Below, one piece after another: positions 43,829-51,825 of a DNA stretch of 64,000 nucleotides; positions within the stretch are counted from its first letter, which is position 1, and every line of letters starts with the position of its first letter. The position numbers and the translations under genes are program-made. The DNA comes from a candidate division WOR-1 bacterium RIFOXYB2_FULL_45_9. GTDB lineage: Bacteria > Margulisbacteria > WOR-1 > O2-12-FULL-45-9 > XYB2-FULL-48-7. Below the pieces are notes generated by a model. It was not told where the DNA came from and searched no databases. It worked only from the letters and a program-made list of their open reading frames with translations. Where the stretch lies: NCBI GenBank assembly GCA_001771575.1, contig MEUD01000001.1, forward strand, positions 62,001 through 126,000, given 5' to 3'.

Positions 43829-45609
43829 GTTCCGATCCGGAGCACCGCTAGAAACGCTTCCTGGGGGAGATCGACCCGTCCGACCCGTTTCATCCGCTTT
43901 TTCCCTTCCTTCTGTTTTTCCAAAAGTTTGCGTTTACGGGTGATGTCGCCGCCGTAACATTTGGCGAGGACGTTTTTCCCCATGGCGGAGATGTTTTCCC
44001 GGGCGATGACCTTGGCGCCGATCGAGGCCTGGATCGGGATCTGGAACTGGTGGCGGGGGATCACTTCTTTGAGCTTTTCGACCAGTTTTTTTCCTTTATA
44101 ATATGCTTTTTCCCGATGGACGATGATCGACAGCGCGTCGACCGGTTCACCGTTGAGCAGGATGTCGAGCTTTACCAGATCTGACTCTTTATAGCCGATC
44201 AATTCGTAATCCATGGAAGCGTAGCCGCGGGTGACCGATTTGAGCTGGTCATGAAACTCGGAGATGATCTCGGAGAGGGGCATTTCAAAGGTCAGCATGA
44301 CCCGCTTTTGATCAAGATATTCCATATTTATAAAGGTCGCCCGCTTGTCGATCGCCAGGTCCATGACCGAACCGACGTAATCAGACGGAGTAAAGATCGT
44401 CAATTTCAAATAAGGTTCTTCCACCGAGGCGATCTCGGCGGTCGGGGGCATCAGGGAAGGGTTGTCGACATATTTAGCCTCTTTGCCGTTGATCAGGTTA
44501 ACTTTGTAAACGACGTTTGGGGCGGTGGCGATGATATTAAGGTTGAATTCCCGCTCCAGCCGTTCTTGAATGATCTCCAAATGCAGTAGACCGAGGAAGC
44601 CGCAGCGCAAACCATACCCCAGGGCGGCGGAAGTTTCCGGTTCAAAGAAGAGGGCGGCGTCGTTGAGCTGAAGCTTGCCGACGGCGTCTTTAAGGTTTTC
44701 GTAGTCTTCCCCGGCCAATGGATAGAAACCGCAGAAGACCATCGGTTTGATCTGCACGTAACCGGGAAGCATGTGGGCGGCCGGTTTGACCAGGTTGGTG
44801 ATGGTGTCGCCGACCCGGCATTCCTTGACGTCCTTGATATTCGCGACGATATAGCCGACCTCGCCGGCATTCAACTCTTCCTGGGGGATGAGCCCCAGTT
44901 TCAGGGTCCCGACTTCCTGGACCTCAAATTCCCCGCCGGCTCCCATCATAATGATCTTTTGTCCCTGCTTGAGGCTACCGTTGACGATCCGGATATAAGC
45001 GATGACCCCGCGAAAAGAATCGTAATGCGAATCGAAGATCAGCGCTTGCAGAGGGGCGTTTTGGTCGCCGGCAGGGGGAGGGACCCGCTCGATGACCGCG
45101 TCAAGAATGTCGCTGATGCCGATCCCTTCCTTGGCCGAAGCCAGGATCACTTCGTCGCGGCTGATGGCAAAAATATTTTCGATCTCTTCCATGATCTTGT
45201 CAGGCTCGGCCGCCGGGAGATCGATCTTGTTGATGACCGGGATGATCTTGAGCTTGGCTTGGGTAGCCAGGTTAGCGTTGGCCAGGGTTTGCGCTTCGAT
45301 CCCCTGGGAAGCGTCAATCAGGAGGAGGGCCCCTTCGCAGGCGGCCAGCGAACGGGAGACCTCGTAGGAAAAGTCGACGTGCCCCGGGGTGTCGATTAAA
45401 TTAATAATATAACCTTTATAGTTCATCCTGATCGCCTGGGCTTTGATGGTTATCCCGCGTTCCCGCTCCAAGTCCATGGTGTCGAGGACCTGCGCCTTCA
45501 TGTCCCGCTTGGAGATTGTCCCGGTGAATTCGAGCAATCGATCGGCCAGGGTCGACTTGCCGTGGTCGATATGGGCGATGATCGAGAAGTTGCGGATTTT
45601 TGAGAGCAT
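43825..45609 (-). CDS. lepA: Elongation factor 4 (LepA)
   Basis: Ribosome-bound GTPase that back-translocates or aids ribosome assembly. 594 residues: G1 [14 protein letters not shown]2 RGITIKAQ, G3 [22 protein letters not shown]4 VINKIDLP, G5 SAKEGIG, and the LepA-specific C-terminal domain ending [31 protein letters not shown]...[12 protein letters not shown]. Full length. Leads a two-gene unit with hemW, a frequent pairing in bacteria. Confidence 0.98.
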   Translation of the reverse strand: MLSKIRNFSIIAHIDHGKSTLADRLLEFTGTISKRDMKAQVLDTMDLERERGITIKAQAIRMNYKGYIINLIDTPGHVDFSYEVSRSLAACEGALLLIDASQGIEAQTLANANLATQAKLKIIPVINKIDLPAAEPDKIMEEIENIFAISRDEVILASAKEGIGISDILDAVIERVPPPAGDQNAPLQALIFDSHYDSFRGVIAYIRIVNGSLKQGQKIIMMGAGGEFEVQEVGTLKLGLIPQEELNAGEVGYIVANIKDVKECRVGDTITNLVKPAAHMLPGYVQIKPMVFCGFYPLAGEDYENLKDAVGKLQLNDAALFFEPETSAALGYGLRCGFLGLLHLEIIQERLEREFNLNIIATAPNVVYKVNLINGKEAKYVDNPSLMPPTAEIASVEEPYLKLTIFTPSDYVGSVMDLAIDKRATFINMEYLDQKRVMLTFEMPLSEIISEFHDQLKSVTRGYASMDYELIGYKESDLVKLDILLNGEPVDALSIIVHREKAYYKGKKLVEKLKEVIPRHQFQIPIQASIGAKVIARENISAMGKNVLAKCYGGDITRKRKLLEKQKEGKKRMKRVGRVDLPQEAFLAVLRIGT

Positions 45610-45614
45610 AAGTC

Positions 45615-45643
45615 ATTTTATCACAACCCCGAACTCATGACAA
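45615..45643 (-). promoter_or_regulatory. Promoter of lepA-hemW
   Basis: TTGTCA (45638-45643), 17-bp spacer, TAAAAT (45615-45620) on the minus strand; only 5 bases to the ATG and no Shine-Dalgarno. Leaderless or nearly so. Confidence 0.6.
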
Positions 45644-45663
45644 AAAGCGAATAATTTAGTGTG

Positions 45664-45692
45664 TTGACATTAAAAATAATAAAAGAGATAAT
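45664..45692 (+). promoter_or_regulatory. Promoter of the barrel-SLH gene
   Basis: TTGACA (45664-45669), 17-bp spacer, GATAAT (45687-45692). It lies inside the longest possible reading frame and thereby sets the start codon at 45706. Confidence 0.7.
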
Positions 45693-45705
45693 AACTTGTA
45701 AAGAA

Positions 45706-47424
45706 ATGGTAATTACCAAATTAAAATACTTCGCCCGTCATATACTGTTTTTGCTTATCGCTTATTGCTTTATGCTTCCCGCCTTTGCCGCTCTCGACTT
45801 AAGTGAAATCGGGGTCGGCGCCCGGCCTCTTGGCATGGGGAAGGCGTACTTTGCCGTGGCCGATGATGCCAGCGCTATTTTTACCAATCCTGCCGGACTC
45901 GGCCTAAGCGACCGTTTAAATTACACCAGCATGAGCGGGGTTATGCTGAATGACGCCAATTACTTAATGCTGGGGATCAGCGACAGCTTTTTGATCGGCA
46001 AGTTCGGGCTTGGCTATGTCAGTGCCGGGGTCGGCTCAATTCCTCTGACCCGGCTAGTTGGTTCCGGTCCAACCCTGGAGGTCCAGCGCTACGATCAAAC
46101 CGACTATTCCTCCAGCATGATCTTGTTTTCATACGGGACCAAATTAAGCCGGATCCTGCGCAACAATGCCGGGAGCGGCATCAGCCTTGGGGCGACGCTG
46201 AAGTACTTTTTCCAGGGTTTCAGCGGTGGCGGCGACGCGATGAAAGACGCCAACGGCTATGGGATGGACATGGACCTGGGGCTTCTTTGGGACGTCAATA
46301 AATGGACGACCGCCGGCCTGACCTTCCAGAACATTCTTCCGATCAACATGGGAGGGAAATTTGTCTGGAAAGAGCGGAGCGGCCATCCGGAAGTCGTGGA
46401 GGGGATCCCGATGGTGACCCACCTGGCCGGACGCTTTACCCTGCTTGGTCCGTCAGGGCTTCAACAACTAAATGATCAAAAACTCGACATGTCCCTGGAA
46501 TACGAAAAGAGCAACAGCCAAAATTGGCCGGCCGTTTACCATGTTGGCTTTGAATATTGGCCGCTGCAAATGCTGGCGATCAGGACCGGGATCGACCAAA
46601 AGCCAAAAGCGACGGAAGCTGGTACCGGGGTCGACAGCAATTATACTTTTGGGGTCGGAACGATATGGGAAGGTTTTACTTTTGACTACGCTTATCACCA
46701 GTTCGGCGAACTGTCGGAAAACACTTCTCACTTCTTCTCTTTCGGTTATCGCGGCATAGAGAAGATCTGGGAAAAAGGGAAGCGCAAGGTCGAAGAAAAG
46801 CGCAAGCCGGTGATCCCTGCTCCCGAGATCGTTCCCAAACCGACGCTGGAGGCGTTCTCCGATGTTCCAGTCGGCTTTTGGGCTAGGAAGCCGATCCAGT
46901 ATCTGGCGACTCTGGGGATCTTTCCCGGCGACGCCGATAATAAATTCCGTCCTGACAAAGAGATGACCCGGGGCGAAATGGCGGTCCTGTTGATCAAGGC
47001 GAAAGGGTTCAGCGTCAACAAAGATTTCAAGAATATATTTTCAGACGTCCTGACCCAGTCCTATGAGGCGCCGTTTATCGCTATGGCGGTGGAGCGCAAG
47101 TACATCAGCGGTTTTCCCGACAACACTTTCCAGCCCAAAAAGCGGCTGACCAGGGCGGAAACCGCCGTTATTATAACCAGGTTTGCCGGGTTATTCGTTA
47201 AGCCGAAGATCGAAGCCAAGCCTTTCCCGGACGTTCCGGTCAATCATTGGGCGGCGCCGGCGATCGGGGCCGGTCGGTTGGCCGGTTTCTTTGAATATTT
47301 AAGCGGCAAAAACTTTTTGCCGAACAGTTTTCTGACCCGCGCCGAAGCGGCGGAGATCATTTCCAAAACCCCGTTCGCCAAACAGCAGATCGAAGAGTTG
47401 ATCTCCGGCAGTAAGTTCGACTAA
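45706..47424 (+). CDS. Outer-membrane barrel (PorV/UPF0164-like) with three C-terminal SLH domains
   Basis: 572 residues from the ATG at 45706, chosen because a complete promoter overlaps the upstream part of the frame. Signal peptide to FAAL, then a ~340-residue barrel opening with LSEIGVGARPLGMGKAYFAVADDASAIFTNPAGLG, the hallmark of PorV/UPF0164 (FadL-related) barrels. After a charged linker come three SLH modules: FSDVPVGFWARKPIQYLATLGIFPGD...MTRGEMAVLLIK, FSDVLTQSYEAPFIAMAVERKYISGFPDNTF...LTRAETAVIITR, and PFPDVPVNHWAAPAIGAGRLAGFF...LTRAEAAEIIS. The SLH end should bind peptidoglycan-linked polymer. In OmpM-type proteins SLH precedes the barrel; here it follows. Confidence 0.88.
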   Translation: MVITKLKYFARHILFLLIAYCFMLPAFAALDLSEIGVGARPLGMGKAYFAVADDASAIFTNPAGLGLSDRLNYTSMSGVMLNDANYLMLGISDSFLIGKFGLGYVSAGVGSIPLTRLVGSGPTLEVQRYDQTDYSSSMILFSYGTKLSRILRNNAGSGISLGATLKYFFQGFSGGGDAMKDANGYGMDMDLGLLWDVNKWTTAGLTFQNILPINMGGKFVWKERSGHPEVVEGIPMVTHLAGRFTLLGPSGLQQLNDQKLDMSLEYEKSNSQNWPAVYHVGFEYWPLQMLAIRTGIDQKPKATEAGTGVDSNYTFGVGTIWEGFTFDYAYHQFGELSENTSHFFSFGYRGIEKIWEKGKRKVEEKRKPVIPAPEIVPKPTLEAFSDVPVGFWARKPIQYLATLGIFPGDADNKFRPDKEMTRGEMAVLLIKAKGFSVNKDFKNIFSDVLTQSYEAPFIAMAVERKYISGFPDNTFQPKKRLTRAETAVIITRFAGLFVKPKIEAKPFPDVPVNHWAAPAIGAGRLAGFFEYLSGKNFLPNSFLTRAEAAEIISKTPFAKQQIEELISGSKFD

Positions 47425-47478
47425 ACCCTCATTTTTTCTCCAAGGCAACTATGATATTATAGTCAAGGTTTATTTCAT

Positions 47479-47568
47479 GGAGGGATGGCCGAGCGGTTGA
47501 TGGCGGTAGTCTTGAAAACTACTATGCGCGTAAGCGTATCGGAGGTTCGAATCCTCCTCCCTCCGCCA
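47479..47568 (+). tRNA. tRNA-Ser, anticodon TGA
   Basis: Acceptor GGAGGGA/TCCCTCC, anticodon arm GTAGT-CTTGAAA-ACTAC, long variable arm, T arm GGAGG-TTCGAAT-CCTCC, discriminator G and encoded CCA (47566-47568). The upstream tRNA cluster at 21 kb lacks encoded CCA. Confidence 0.95.
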
Positions 47569-47575
47569 ATATTTT

Positions 47576-48403
47576 ATGCGGAAAAAAATCAAATTAAAAC
47601 TTCAAGCGTTGTTTGGCCGGCTGATCAAAAAAATCCTGGGAAAGTATGTTTTTGCCCTGGTCACCAAGACGAGCAACGGCCTTTTTGCCGTTGACCCGGA
47701 AGATTACGGGGTAGGGAAGCATTTGCGGCAGGAGGGAAACTACGGCGAGGATGAGCTCCTCCGGCTTCGTCCGCTGATCAATCCTAATAGTTCTGTTTTA
47801 GTCGTTGGTTCCCATATTGGTTCTTTAGTTATTCCATTGGCCAAGGTCTGTAAGAAGATCGTGGCGATCGAAGCCAATCCGGCGAACTATGAACTGCTCG
47901 AGCTGAACCTTTCCTTGAACAAAGTTATGAACTGCCGGGCTTATAACCTGGCCGCCAACGATCAAAAAGGGATCCTGGAACTGCTTGCCAGCCGTTCCAA
48001 TTCTGGTGGGAGCAAGCGGGTCCCCCAAAAGAAGGATTACGCTTATTATTATGATAATCCTGAAACGATCAAGGTCCCGGCGGTCCGGCTTGACGATCAG
48101 CTGGCGGAAAAACAATTTGATCTGATCGTTATGGATATTGAAGGATCGGAGTATTTTGCCTTGAAGGGGATGCCGGAGATCTTAAAGCAGTCCAAGGTCC
48201 TGGTCGTGGAGTTCCTTCCTCATCATTTAAAGAAGGTGAGCGGGGTGAAGGTTGATCAATTCTTAAGCCTTATTGAACCATATTTCTCCCGGTTGATCGT
48301 CCCTTCGAGAGGGTTAAAAGTTGCCGGCAAAGAGATCGGGACCGTACTTCAAGAGATGTACGACCGGGACTTGGAAGATAACGGGATCATTTTCGAGCGG
48401 TAA
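47576..48403 (+). CDS. FkbM-family methyltransferase
   Basis: SAM-dependent methyltransferase, often for sugars or lipids. 275 residues: SAM-binding VLVVGSHIGSLVIPLAKVCKKIVAIEANPANYELLELNLSLN, YNLAANDQKGILEL, the FkbM segment KVPAVRLDDQL and FDLIVMDIEGSEYFALKGMPEIL. The ATG lies 7 bases after the tRNA-Ser CCA; no separate promoter is visible, so it may be co-transcribed with the tRNA. Substrate unknown. Confidence 0.85.
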   Translation: MRKKIKLKLQALFGRLIKKILGKYVFALVTKTSNGLFAVDPEDYGVGKHLRQEGNYGEDELLRLRPLINPNSSVLVVGSHIGSLVIPLAKVCKKIVAIEANPANYELLELNLSLNKVMNCRAYNLAANDQKGILELLASRSNSGGSKRVPQKKDYAYYYDNPETIKVPAVRLDDQLAEKQFDLIVMDIEGSEYFALKGMPEILKQSKVLVVEFLPHHLKKVSGVKVDQFLSLIEPYFSRLIVPSRGLKVAGKEIGTVLQEMYDRDLEDNGIIFER

Positions 48404-48460
48404 TCCCCTCAATAAAAAACTACCCAACTAAAATCGATTAAGGTATAATTAAATCAACGC

Positions 48461-48548
48461 GGAGGAGTACCCAAGCGGCTCAAGGGGACGGTTTGCTAAA
48501 CCGTTAGTGGGGGCAACCCCAGCGTGGGTTCAAATCCCACCTCCTCCG
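48461..48548 (+). tRNA. tRNA-Ser, anticodon GCT (integration target)
   Basis: 88 nt: acceptor GGAGGAG/CTCCTCC, anticodon arm ACGGT-TTGCTAA-ACCGT, variable arm with stem TGGGG/CCCCA and a GCAA loop, T arm GTGGG-TTCAAAT-CCCAC, discriminator G, no CCA. From 48491 on, the 3' half and its flank are repeated at 51178. The anticodon arm contains the core GTTTGCTAAAC that also occurs at 48647 and 51178. Confidence 0.96.
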
Positions 48549-48617
48549 AGTTTAATAATAAAAGGTTCTGCGCCGGAGGCGCATCCGCCTGCGGCGGAAA
48601 ATCTCGCCTCCTCCGTA
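48491..48617. repeat. 127-bp direct repeat, left copy (3' half of tRNA-Ser plus flank)
   Basis: Matches 51178-51304 at 120 of 127 positions, offset 2687. Differences: 48509 and 48520 (a compensating G-C to A-T pair in the variable arm), 48536, 48537 and 48539 (T arm), 48561 and 48562 (flank). Reads as the left attachment-type copy and gives the functional tRNA. Confidence 0.95.
48549..48615. repeat. 67-bp palindromic insertion at the tRNA-Ser 3' end
   Basis: The tRNA ends CCTCCTCCG (48540-48548) and the same nine bases recur at 48607-48615. Between are two adjacent hairpins, TGCGCC-GGA-GGCGCA and TCCGCC-TGC-GGCGGA. This looks like a small palindromic element inserted with duplication of the tRNA end. 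It is also present in the right copy. Confidence 0.75.
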
Positions 48618-48624
48618 TTTTTTT

Positions 48625-48645
48625 ATGAATTTAAAACAAATCCTT
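48625..48645 (+). pseudogene. Stranded first seven codons of the alkD-like gene
   Basis: 21 bases from an ATG, identical to the first 21 bases of the intact gene at 52021-52041 (MNLKQIL), then cut off by GTTTGCTAAAC. Identity starts exactly at the start codon. It implies that the alkD-like gene once directly followed the tRNA here or in a donor genome. Confidence 0.8.
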
Positions 48646-48657
48646 AGTTTGCTAAAC
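48645..48657. repeat. Attachment-core-like copy, left edge of the cargo
   Basis: TAGTTTGCTAAAC, identical to 51176-51188; the inner GTTTGCTAAAC also occurs in the tRNA anticodon arm at 48491-48501. Marks the probable left edge of the 2.5-kb cargo. The core is itself an inverted repeat (GTTT...AAAC). Confidence 0.75.
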
Positions 48658-48772
48658 AGAATCGCGCCATAATTATTTCTATAGTCACAGAGAAAAGCTA
48701 TCAATCGTCTTTAGCCACTTTGGTGATATTATAATTTAATGAGGTGCCTCCGGTGTCTATTTTGGAATAAAC

Positions 48773-50965
48773 ATGACTAAGAAAAGTAACAAAAGAAAGA
48801 TCATAATTAATGGTCGTGAGTATGAGTCGATCGGCAGTGCGGCGAGTGCGTATAGCATTTCGCGCAATACAATTGATTACCGACTCTCAAAGGGATGGAC
48901 GCCAGAACAAGCAGTCGGTTTTGAACCCTGCCCAAGTCACGCTGCTTCAACCCCAGGAATTAAAGTTAAGGTGCAAGGTCACGAGTTCAATAACATCAAA
49001 GAAGCGGCAAAATATTACGGTCGATCCTACACACATATATTTAACCGGCTAAAGCAAGGTTGTACTATCGAACAAGCGCTTGGTCTGGTTAAGCGAACAG
49101 ATTCACTACAGTCAGAATACCCAGAAATATCTAAACAATGGCACGCAACCAAGAACGGTACATTAACTGCTGATGCGGTAACACCACATTCTGGCCAAAA
49201 AGTGTGGTGGCGGTGTTCACACGGTCATGAATGGAAAACGGTCATCAACAGCCGCACGCGAGGATACGGTTGCCCGTACTGTGCAGGACAAAAACCAACT
49301 GCTGAGCGAAATTTTGCTACAAAATATCCCGAGCTAGTAAAAGAGTGGAATTGGGAAAAGAACGGGCATATGAAACCGGAGGACTTTGCTCCTCGTTCCC
49401 AAAGTAAGGTTTGGTGGAAATGTGATAAAGGGCATTCATGGGAAGCGGTTATAACAAACCGCACACGTGACACGAGGAATCTGTGTCCAGTGTGCAGCAA
49501 TAGAATGTTAGGCAAAGACAATAGTCTAGCCCAGGTTTGCCCTGACATTGCCAAAGATTGGCATCCATACAAGAATGCGCCATTAACACCAAACGACGTT
49601 GTGGCCGGAGGTAGTAAAAAAGTCTGGTGGATATGCAAGCATGGTCACGAATGGCAAGCAATGATCATAAGCCGTGTTAAAGGTACTGGGTGTCCAAAAT
49701 GTTCTCTTCAGACATCCAGGATTGAAATCGCAGTCTATTCAGAATTGGTTGCACTATTTGATAATATTACTTGGCGTGAAAAGATTTCAGGTTATGAGTG
49801 TGATATATATCTACCTGATAACAAGATTGGCATCGAGATCGATGGAGTCTACTGGCACAGTCGAAAGCCAAAACAGGAGTTAGCGAAATCAGCAGCATTT
49901 GAAGCCGAGGGGATTCAACTGTTTCGATTAAGGGAATATGGATTGCCGGTTCTGAGCGAACGAGATGTTTCATATAAGAACTCTGAAAATGAGTTCCATA
50001 TTGTATCTAGAATTGTTAAAAGTTTGCTTAAATACGCAAAACTAACTAAGGCACAATATGCCAAGCTTAACGACTATCTTGAAGGGAAAGGACTTGCTAA
50101 CGAAAAGCTTTATCGTAAATTGGTAGCTAATTTACCTGCTCCACCACCTGGTCAGTCATTAGCAGACAAGTATCCGGAGATTGCAAAAGAATGGGCTTAT
50201 GACCTAAATGCTCCCTTATCACCTGAACATTTTTGGCCCCAAGCAAATAAGAAAGTTTGGTGGCGCTGTAAAAACGGGCATATTTGGAAGACGACACCTA
50301 ATATCCGTGTATGTCAGGGAACTAACTGTCCCAATTGTCCACGACCTTTTATCAAAGTCACAGATGGAAGGAGTCTTGCCGTGGTCAATTCTGGATTGGC
50401 AAGTGAATGGCATTCTGAAAAGAATGGGGACCTTCGACCAGAAGATGTTCGGCCGAGATCAAACCTAAAAGTATGGTGGCAATGTAGCAAAGGACATGAA
50501 TGGGAAGCCGTAGTGAGTAGTAGAGCAGGTGGAAGCGGTTGTCCCTACTGTTACGGTCGTTTTGCTTCGAAAACTAATAATCTGGCATATAAATATCCGG
50601 AATTATTAAAAGAATGGGATCAAGAAAAAAATATTGGCCTCAATCCTTCCGAATTAACTCCACATGTAGGCAAGAAGGTTTGGTGGCGTTGCGTAAAGGG
50701 GCACAGTTGGCAAGCAACTATTTACAACAAAGCCAAAAACAAGTCAGGATGCCCTATCTGCGCACGAAATAATAGCCGAAAACATTCGATCGAAGAAATT
50801 CAGGCGATCGCGAAAAAACGTGGCGGAAAATGTTTGTCCAATATATATACGAATTGCAGATGCAAAATTAAATTGCGTTGCAAAGAAGGGCATATTTGGG
50901 AAACGCGCGGAGATAGTATCTTATATACCAATAAGTGGTGTCCAGTATGCGCAAAAAAACAATGA
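48773..50965 (+). CDS. Zinc-ribbon-repeat (DUF4379) protein with Vsr/EDxHD-like endonuclease domain
   Basis: 730 residues, AT-richer than its neighbours. Order: two ~45-residue DNA-binding repeats of the type that accompany homing endonucleases (INGREYESIGSAASAYSIS...GWTPEQAVG at 11-49; VQGHEFNNIKEAAKYYG...GCTIEQALG at 67-104); three DUF4379 treble-clef modules (about 113-171, 182-243, 252-312) each with KVWW-x-C-x-x-GH-x-W and a closing C-x-x-C; a PD-(D/E)xK/Vsr-like nuclease (315-395) with E318, D344, E355, D357 and H362 in TSRIE, YECDIY and IGIEIDGVYWH; three more modules (464-524, 536-595, 605-664) and a degenerate one (685-730). Likely a site-specific nuclease that drives spread of this element; a defence role is the alternative. 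TATAAT at 48730. Confidence 0.85.
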   Translation: MTKKSNKRKIIINGREYESIGSAASAYSISRNTIDYRLSKGWTPEQAVGFEPCPSHAASTPGIKVKVQGHEFNNIKEAAKYYGRSYTHIFNRLKQGCTIEQALGLVKRTDSLQSEYPEISKQWHATKNGTLTADAVTPHSGQKVWWRCSHGHEWKTVINSRTRGYGCPYCAGQKPTAERNFATKYPELVKEWNWEKNGHMKPEDFAPRSQSKVWWKCDKGHSWEAVITNRTRDTRNLCPVCSNRMLGKDNSLAQVCPDIAKDWHPYKNAPLTPNDVVAGGSKKVWWICKHGHEWQAMIISRVKGTGCPKCSLQTSRIEIAVYSELVALFDNITWREKISGYECDIYLPDNKIGIEIDGVYWHSRKPKQELAKSAAFEAEGIQLFRLREYGLPVLSERDVSYKNSENEFHIVSRIVKSLLKYAKLTKAQYAKLNDYLEGKGLANEKLYRKLVANLPAPPPGQSLADKYPEIAKEWAYDLNAPLSPEHFWPQANKKVWWRCKNGHIWKTTPNIRVCQGTNCPNCPRPFIKVTDGRSLAVVNSGLASEWHSEKNGDLRPEDVRPRSNLKVWWQCSKGHEWEAVVSSRAGGSGCPYCYGRFASKTNNLAYKYPELLKEWDQEKNIGLNPSELTPHVGKKVWWRCVKGHSWQATIYNKAKNKSGCPICARNNSRKHSIEEIQAIAKKRGGKCLSNIYTNCRCKIKLRCKEGHIWETRGDSILYTNKWCPVCAKKQ

Positions 50966-51175
50966 TGTAACTACTGCAGAATCTAATTTAGGGATCAAGA
51001 GGTATCTAAACGTCATCCTCAATACTATACATGATTCTTTCTAACAAGCTTCTAACAAAACCAAATCAAATGAACATAAATGAACAGCCTTCCTAACTAA
51101 AAATCAAACCTGAAATACTTTAAATATTTGACTTTGTTGAGAGTAAAAGTATAAAATAATAACAGTTTCCGAAGG
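50966..51175. other. AT-rich non-coding tail of the tRNA-Ser element
   Basis: About 210 bases, clearly richer in A+T than the rest of the window; no credible gene, tRNA or terminator. It ends at the TAGTTTGCTAAAC core. Confidence 0.5.
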
Positions 51176-51177
51176 TA

Positions 51178-51304
51178 GTTTGCTAAACCGTTAGTAGGGG
51201 CAACCCTAGCGTGGGTTCAAATTTCGCCTCCTCCGAGTTTAATAATAGGAGGTTCTGCGCCGGAGGCGCATCCGCCTGCGGCGGAAAATCTCGCCTCCTC
51301 CGTA
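51178..51304. repeat. 127-bp direct repeat, right copy (displaced tRNA-Ser 3' half plus flank)
   Basis: Second copy of 48491-48617, starting in the anticodon arm; it lacks the 5' half, so it is not a tRNA gene. The variable-arm pair is exchanged in a compensating way (A at 51196, T at 51207), while the T arm is weakened (GTGGG against TTCGC). This suits a displaced host 3' half that evolved in a working tRNA before it was cut off. Confidence 0.95.
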
Positions 51305-51322
51305 GTTTTAATTCCCCCATGA

Positions 51323-51328
51323 TATAAT
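51323..51328 (+). promoter_or_regulatory. -10 box of the nucleotidyltransferase operon
   Basis: TATAAT, 8 bases before the ATG at 51337, no Shine-Dalgarno. Near-leaderless. Confidence 0.6.
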
Positions 51329-51336
51329 AATCTCAT

Positions 51337-51825
51337 ATGTATTATGCTGAAGTCTTTGAGGCTTTAAATCGCGAAAAAGTAAAGTATTTAGTTGTTGGCG
51401 GGGTTGCTGTTGTTTTGCACAGTGTTATGCGCTTAACCGCTGACCTTGATTTGATGGTTGATTTGAAAAAAGAAAATCTGCTTAGTTTTATTAAGGTGCT
51501 ATCTTCCCTTGGTTATATGCCAAAACTGCCAGTTGAGGCCATCGATTTTGCCGATCCCTTGAAAAGAAAGACTTGGATCAAAGAAAAAAACATGAAGGTC
51601 TTCTCGTTTATTCATTCCCAGCAAGCTTATAAGATTATAGATGTTTTTGCCGACGAACCGATCTCGTTCGCTGACGCTTATAACAGGAAGCAGGTTGTTA
51701 GAGCAGGGGAATTGCCCATTGATGTTATATCCTTAGCCGACCTAATTATTTTAAAAAAACTTTCTGCCAGAGAACAGGACTTGGCGGACATTAAAATGCT
51801 GGAGGCGTTGCAAGACAATGATTGA
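51337..51825 (+). CDS. Nucleotidyltransferase-fold protein (DUF6036/AbiEii-like)
   Basis: 162 residues of the Pol-beta nucleotidyltransferase superfamily: VKYLVVGGVAVVLHSVMRLTADLDLMVDL gives the GG helix start and the D-x-D metal pair, followed by LGYMPKLPVEA, KVFSFIHS, IIDVFADEP and VISLADLIILKKLSARE-QDLADIKML. Such proteins are often found in toxin-antitoxin-like pairs or as isolated RNA/protein modifiers. It overlaps a small second gene by 8 bases. The pair sits between the right repeat and the alkD-like gene, in a place the stranded alkD start suggests was once absent. Confidence 0.75.
   Translation: MYYAEVFEALNREKVKYLVVGGVAVVLHSVMRLTADLDLMVDLKKENLLSFIKVLSSLGYMPKLPVEAIDFADPLKRKTWIKEKNMKVFSFIHSQQAYKIIDVFADEPISFADAYNRKQVVRAGELPIDVISLADLIILKKLSAREQDLADIKMLEALQDND

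Noticed and set aside
48773-50965. Restriction-modification or Vsr mismatch-repair gene
   Set aside because: No methyltransferase is adjacent, and the nuclease is embedded between DUF4379 modules with homing-type DNA-binding repeats, unlike the short Vsr protein.
51178-51240. A second tRNA-Ser gene
   Set aside because: The 5' half is missing and the T arm is weakened; it is a displaced 3' fragment.
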